A program made the translations under genes and the position numbers. From Cylindrobasidium torrendii FP15055 ss-10 (lineage: Eukaryota; Basidiomycota; Agaricomycetes; Agaricales; Physalacriaceae): a stretch of DNA of 64,000 bases. Of this stretch, positions 59,792 to 64,000 are shown one piece after another; position 1 is the first letter of the stretch; every line of letters starts with the position of its first letter. The notes under the pieces were generated by a model that was given only the letters and a program-made list of their open reading frames with translations, was not told the origin of the DNA and did not search any database. The stretch is from contig KN880541.1 of assembly GCA_000934385.1 (NCBI GenBank), positions 1 to 64,000 on the forward strand. The letters are read 5' to 3'.

Positions 59792-62700
59792 CTAGTCTTC
59801 GTCAACAGCCTTATACATCTTGCCATCCCGTACCCGCCGGCGCCCGGAATGTAATTCCAGAGCCGTCCCGACTAGTCCACCGACGATTTCAGCACCGTAC
59901 TTCTCGTACACCACCGACAAGGCCAGATTAACCACCACCACAAAGGCAAGGAATGTCCGCCCCTGTATTGGCAGGGGCATGAGTGTTAGCAGGTCGAGCA
60001 TTGTCTCCGGAGGCGCGATGAGAACTACAAGGTTGAACGCAGTTAGCGCACCCAACGCCAACATGAGCAAGCCTGTGAGCACTGTCAGAATTGACCATGT
60101 CCAGCACAAAGAGATGTGCGTACTGTTGGTGTAAATTGGCTTGCGGTAAGGCGGCCCAATGCTGAACACGGCGGCCACTAGGATATACTGGAAGCATGAC
60201 ACCAGGAACAAAACCGAATTCTCGAAATTGGTCGACTCAAGCTGGTGCCCGCCGTTCTCTGGTCCGGACGTCGGCGGTGGTGTGTACCTATCCACGTCAG
60301 AATGCAGTCCGTATCAACCGTCGAAGTCGTTACTCACCATTCCTGTTTGCGCACCCAAATATACACCCACAGCTGAACAACGCTAGTGATGAGGATCTGA
60401 CCAATGATGCTACTGAGGACCTTCTTCGAGACGAGGCTGGCTGTTGGTCGCTTAGGATGGACTCGTGGAAATGGGTGGGTGCGCCCCACTGGAAAAGCGT
60501 GAGCATCCCGTTCTGCCTCAGAAACAGCAGGGCTTACTTGTTACAGCCACAGGGATGATGATGAAAAGATCGATGTACAGAAACTAACACAGCCGGATAA
60601 GCGGGAAGCTTGCGAGGACCAGCACGCACAACTCACCTGGAAGTCTCCCAGTGACGACGCGAACCAATACAGGAGGGTTACCGTCGTGAACTGAATCATG
60701 GAATACAACGCCCTGTTGACTACTCAGTGGAACAACCCACCGCAAAGAGAGCAGTGCTTACATGTATTTGAAGCAACTGAAGCTCGTCACCAACGCAGCC
60801 CGACCTTCTTTGATAACCTCAAGCACACAACCGATATCCGGCGTGCTTGACGTGAATGGTGCAGCCACGCTTGCCTCAGCCTCTGACAACGAGATACCGA
60901 CATCGGCTGCCTTGAGAGCCGCACAATCATTGGCACCATCACCACACATAAGCACGGTATACCCCAAAGACTGTAACCTCTCGACGACCTCGTTCTTCTC
61001 ATCCGGGGACATGCGCGCGAAGATTTGGGTTTTCACAAGCATCTGATATCAGCAATGGTTAACAACTCAAGATGGTCTCGAAGCAAACGGCTCACCCTTT
61101 GTAGTGTTTCCAGCGCCGCATGGTTAATCATCCAACGGAAGACGTCTCCAGTGATGACAATAGCATTATCCTGGTAGTCCAATTCTTCTGCCTCCATCCC
61201 GTGGTGCGACGGGGGCGTCAAGGGCTTCAGGCTATACGGATCCAAGCACCATGCAGGATCGTCCAAGCACGGCCACTGAAGTGAGGAGTCACGTATATCG
61301 GTGCCACCTAGAAGTATTCAACAAAAGGCGCGGAGTTCGAAGAGTGTAACACACCATGGGCGAAGACCGGCGAAAATACTTGGGCAGCTGCGTTGATTAG
61401 GCCGCACTCACGAGCCACGCTTGCAGCTGTGAGTGGGTTGTCCCCAGTAATCATCCTACAGGCAAGATGGGCAGAGCGCAGACCGTGTATAGCAGGGGCC
61501 GTCCCAGGTTTGATCTTGTTTTCGAAGATGATGAGGCCAAGGAAACGAAGACCACTTTCCGCTTGCTCCCTACATCATGTTGGTTAGCGAATAGACGCTC
61601 GTGAGTAGTGGTGGCATACCTCTTCATACGCTGAGCCTTCAGCCAAGAAAGACCTTCAATGCTCTTGCCGGCAATGGCAATCACACGGTATCCATTCTTG
61701 GTGTAGTAAGATAGCAGGTCGCCATAATCCTGGGGGACTATAATATTGTCAGCGGAAATCGAGGAAATACAGAAGTTCACACTGACACGAGTCTTTATCA
61801 CAAATCTCGCCCATAACCTCAGGTGCACCTTTAACATAAATCTCCATACTGCTACTCTTGAGACGCTTCACGACAACGCTCATTCGCCGCAGAGAAGACA
61901 CGAACTCGAAGGTCCGAATGACACCTAATTCGAGGAAATGTGCTCGCTGGAGGGTATGTGAACAACATATCTGAGCCACCCAAAGAGAGCATACCTTCGC
62001 ACCACCCTTCAAGGCATCTTCGACACGGAAGGCAGCACTTCCAGGTGGACGCACAACAGTCTGCACCAACGACGTCTGCTCGTTGCCAGACTTGCTTTTG
62101 ATCACACCTGTCCCGGCAATTGCACCTTCTTCCAAAGTCCATTTCGTGAACGTGAACATCTTCATATCCAATGGGTCCCCGATGGGAGCGCCGTCGACCA
62201 TCTTGAGGGAATGGCACGTCGCCATCGCATGTAGGAAATTTGCACGGTCCTTGGCAAGCGGCATGTCTGTAATGTCATCCAACAGTTCCCCAAATCGCTG
62301 ACCACCGCGGTCAAGGCCGCGTACACCAAGTATATCGAGCCCATCCTCGGTAAGTGTGCCCGTCTTGTCGAAACAGCACACGTTGACCTTCCCAGCAACA
62401 TTCACTCGGCTAGGTGATATGCAGAAAATTCCGAATTTGCGTAAACGGCTCAACGCGAAGCTTGTGCCAATTGACAGTGTGGCAGGAAGTGCGGGGGGAA
62501 CAACGACCGTGATGAGATCAAGAGCACGAATGACAATGGTAGCCCATGGAAGCTTTCAAAAAACCTATCGTTAGAGCTGGGAATACAAACAAAGAGTGCC
62601 AGACTGACCCCAATGCGAACAAACTGAACGGCACTGAAGCTAAAGCCAATCAAGGCAATCAGAGCCAGAACGCCAATGAAACGAACAGAGTCGCGATAGA

Positions 62701-64000
62701 ATTTGAAGCCGATTGGTTTCGGGTAGAGCATTGAACGGACGAGTGCACCCTTGGTTGTATTGAAGCCTATGCACGTTCAACAACTCTTCATTCTGCACGA
62801 GATAACCCTACCTGTGCGAGTGATAAGACCCATTGCGGGAAGTCCCTCGCCCTCAGTGGCCACGGCACCGCGAATGCGGATGATTCGAGTACCACCGTAC
62901 ATAAACGACTTTGGGTTGTCTTTCTTTGATTCTCGCCAGTTTGTCAAGTCTTCATCCTTGAGGGGTGTTTTGGTGACGGGAACACTTTCACCAGTGAGCA
63001 TGCTCTCGTTGATAATTGCATCTCCAGAGAGGAGAAACATATCGCAAGGGACGAGCGCGGACTCCGTCGTAGATAGGTTGACAACGTCACCGGGAACCAA
63101 TTCTGTAGAGTCGCATTGCAGCCCTGCTCCCATGGTCAATGACACGATACAGTAGTTGACGAATGTCACTGACAAGTCCCATTGATCAAGACATCGACAT
63201 TGCAGGAAAACTTTGACATTTCCCGCATGCGAGCAATGGTCTGATTGAGTAGTGAGTCGGGACAACTCATGACGAGAGTCTACAAAGCGAACCTTCTTCG
63301 TGTCGATGAGGGTAGTCATAATACTGAAAATGGAAATGACAGCAATGCAAAAGGCATAGTAGTAGTAATCGTCTAGAGACCACAGGATTACGCTGGCGAT
63401 TTGGAAGACATAGAACGGATGGATGACCTAGACAACAATGAGGACAATGTCACTTCATGAGAATTATGGAACTGACCTCGTCGACAAGCAGAGACACAGT
63501 GGACTTGCCTTCGATGTCAATGGCATTTGGTCCGAAAAGCGTCAAGCGCTGTTTCCTCAAAGCGACATCCAACCCGGACCGTACTTGACCCACACTACCC
63601 CGGCTTGGATCTGTCCACTCCCTGGTTATGGTGAGTAGCGTGCAATTTCTTCATGTGGAAGCACGAACCTAACCATAGAGAATAGACCTGTCCTTGGGTC
63701 CAGTGCAAACCTCGAATACCGGTAGTCGACATGTCGTAGCTTTTGCATGTCGCTGTCAATAGTTTCAGGAGACTTGAGGAGTGGAGCAGAGGGTTCCAGC
63801 GCGAATGCAGTATCGACGGCGTATGGATATTCGACGCTTTTGATGGGAAATATGGACATATCTCTGTATGCGGACTAGACGCGTTGGCTGGAGGTCTATA
63901 TACACTAATAATTAATCGACTCACTTCAACGACCACAAATTCAGCCTCAGAAAACGCCTTCTCCCGCGCGACCCATTTCAACCATAGAGACGGGAACCAG
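59792..64000 (-). CDS. ypk9: P5B-type ATPase (Ypk9/ATP13A2-like), N terminus beyond window
   Basis: Many short exons run from the window end to the stop at 59792-59794. The first visible ones are 64000-63925, 63874-63669, 63621-63477 and 63427-63293; the last is about 60290-59792. P-type ATPase motifs appear in order: LTGESVPV, the TM4 motif [26 protein letters not shown] with the phosphorylated Asp, [18 protein letters not shown] and [32 protein letters not shown] in TM4 marks subfamily P5B rather than P5A (PPELP). Six C-terminal membrane segments follow. P5B pumps are vacuolar/lysosomal transporters; ATP13A2 exports polyamines, and yeast Ypk9 affects metal tolerance. The amino-terminal part, including the first membrane segments, is outside the window. 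Internal exon borders between 63290 and 60300 were only partly resolved. Confidence 0.92.

Noticed and set aside
1..64000. tRNA genes, CRISPR arrays, intact transposons
   Set aside because: I looked for B-box-like GTTCGAATC strings, regular short repeats and reverse-transcriptase or transposase motifs. The few B-box-like strings fall inside coding exons or lack a cloverleaf, and none of the rest was found.

Overview
This 64 kb window is nuclear DNA of a filamentous basidiomycete, most likely an agaricomycete. I resolved 23 protein-coding genes. Almost all are split by many short introns (mostly about 45-70 nt) with GTRNGT donors, YAG acceptors and CTNA/CTRAC-like branch sites. They are packed on both strands with gaps of about 0.05-0.9 kb. 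Exon borders below were worked out by hand from splice signals, phase and protein-family conservation. In most genes the summed exons close exactly in frame. I saw no tRNA, rRNA, CRISPR array or intact transposon.

Layout. 1-2859: AT-rich and gene-free, with a diverged tandem duplication. 2860-14335: a homeodomain factor, the Wee1 kinase, a Zn2Cys6 regulator and a LARGE-like glycosyltransferase, all on the minus strand. 14336-24366: an Arf-GEF (PH-Sec7-PH), a secreted S41 peptidase and the Yvh1 phosphatase, on the plus strand. 24505-33478: a CaMKK-type kinase and the NMD factor Upf2 (minus), with Upf2 firing head to head against an ATRIP/Rad26-like checkpoint gene (plus). 33749-37309: an aldo/keto reductase and an HDHD3-like HAD protein (minus), then a small acidic membrane protein (plus). 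37913-50894: Tudor-SN, glycine decarboxylase P-protein, a formate/nitrite transporter and a Mei2-like RNA-binding protein, all minus. 51769-53720: mitochondrial ribosomal protein bS6m and a LETM1-domain protein (plus). 54017-64000: a short-chain dehydrogenase (minus), chaperonin subunit CCT zeta (plus), a Mid2-like surface protein (minus) and a P5B cation ATPase cut by the window end (minus).

The genes are mainly conserved housekeeping and regulatory functions: cell cycle and DNA-damage checkpoint (Wee1, ATRIP), RNA fate (Upf2, Tudor-SN, Mei2-like), mitochondrial functions (P-protein, bS6m, LETM1) and trafficking/transport (Arf-GEF, FNT, P5B). I see no biosynthetic cluster, defence island or recognisable new multi-gene system. 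The most notable observations are at gene-structure and active-site level. Very small exons carry functional motifs: 16/20/15 nt in a row in the peptidase, 10 nt beside a GC-AG intron in Tudor-SN, and 19 nt carrying the catalytic SASK of the dehydrogenase. The CaMKK-type kinase has a degenerate glycine loop and DYG instead of DFG. The Sec7 domain appears to have Asp at the glutamic-finger position. The LARGE-like protein lacks an obvious DxD. The Upf2 and ATRIP start codons are only 54 bp apart.
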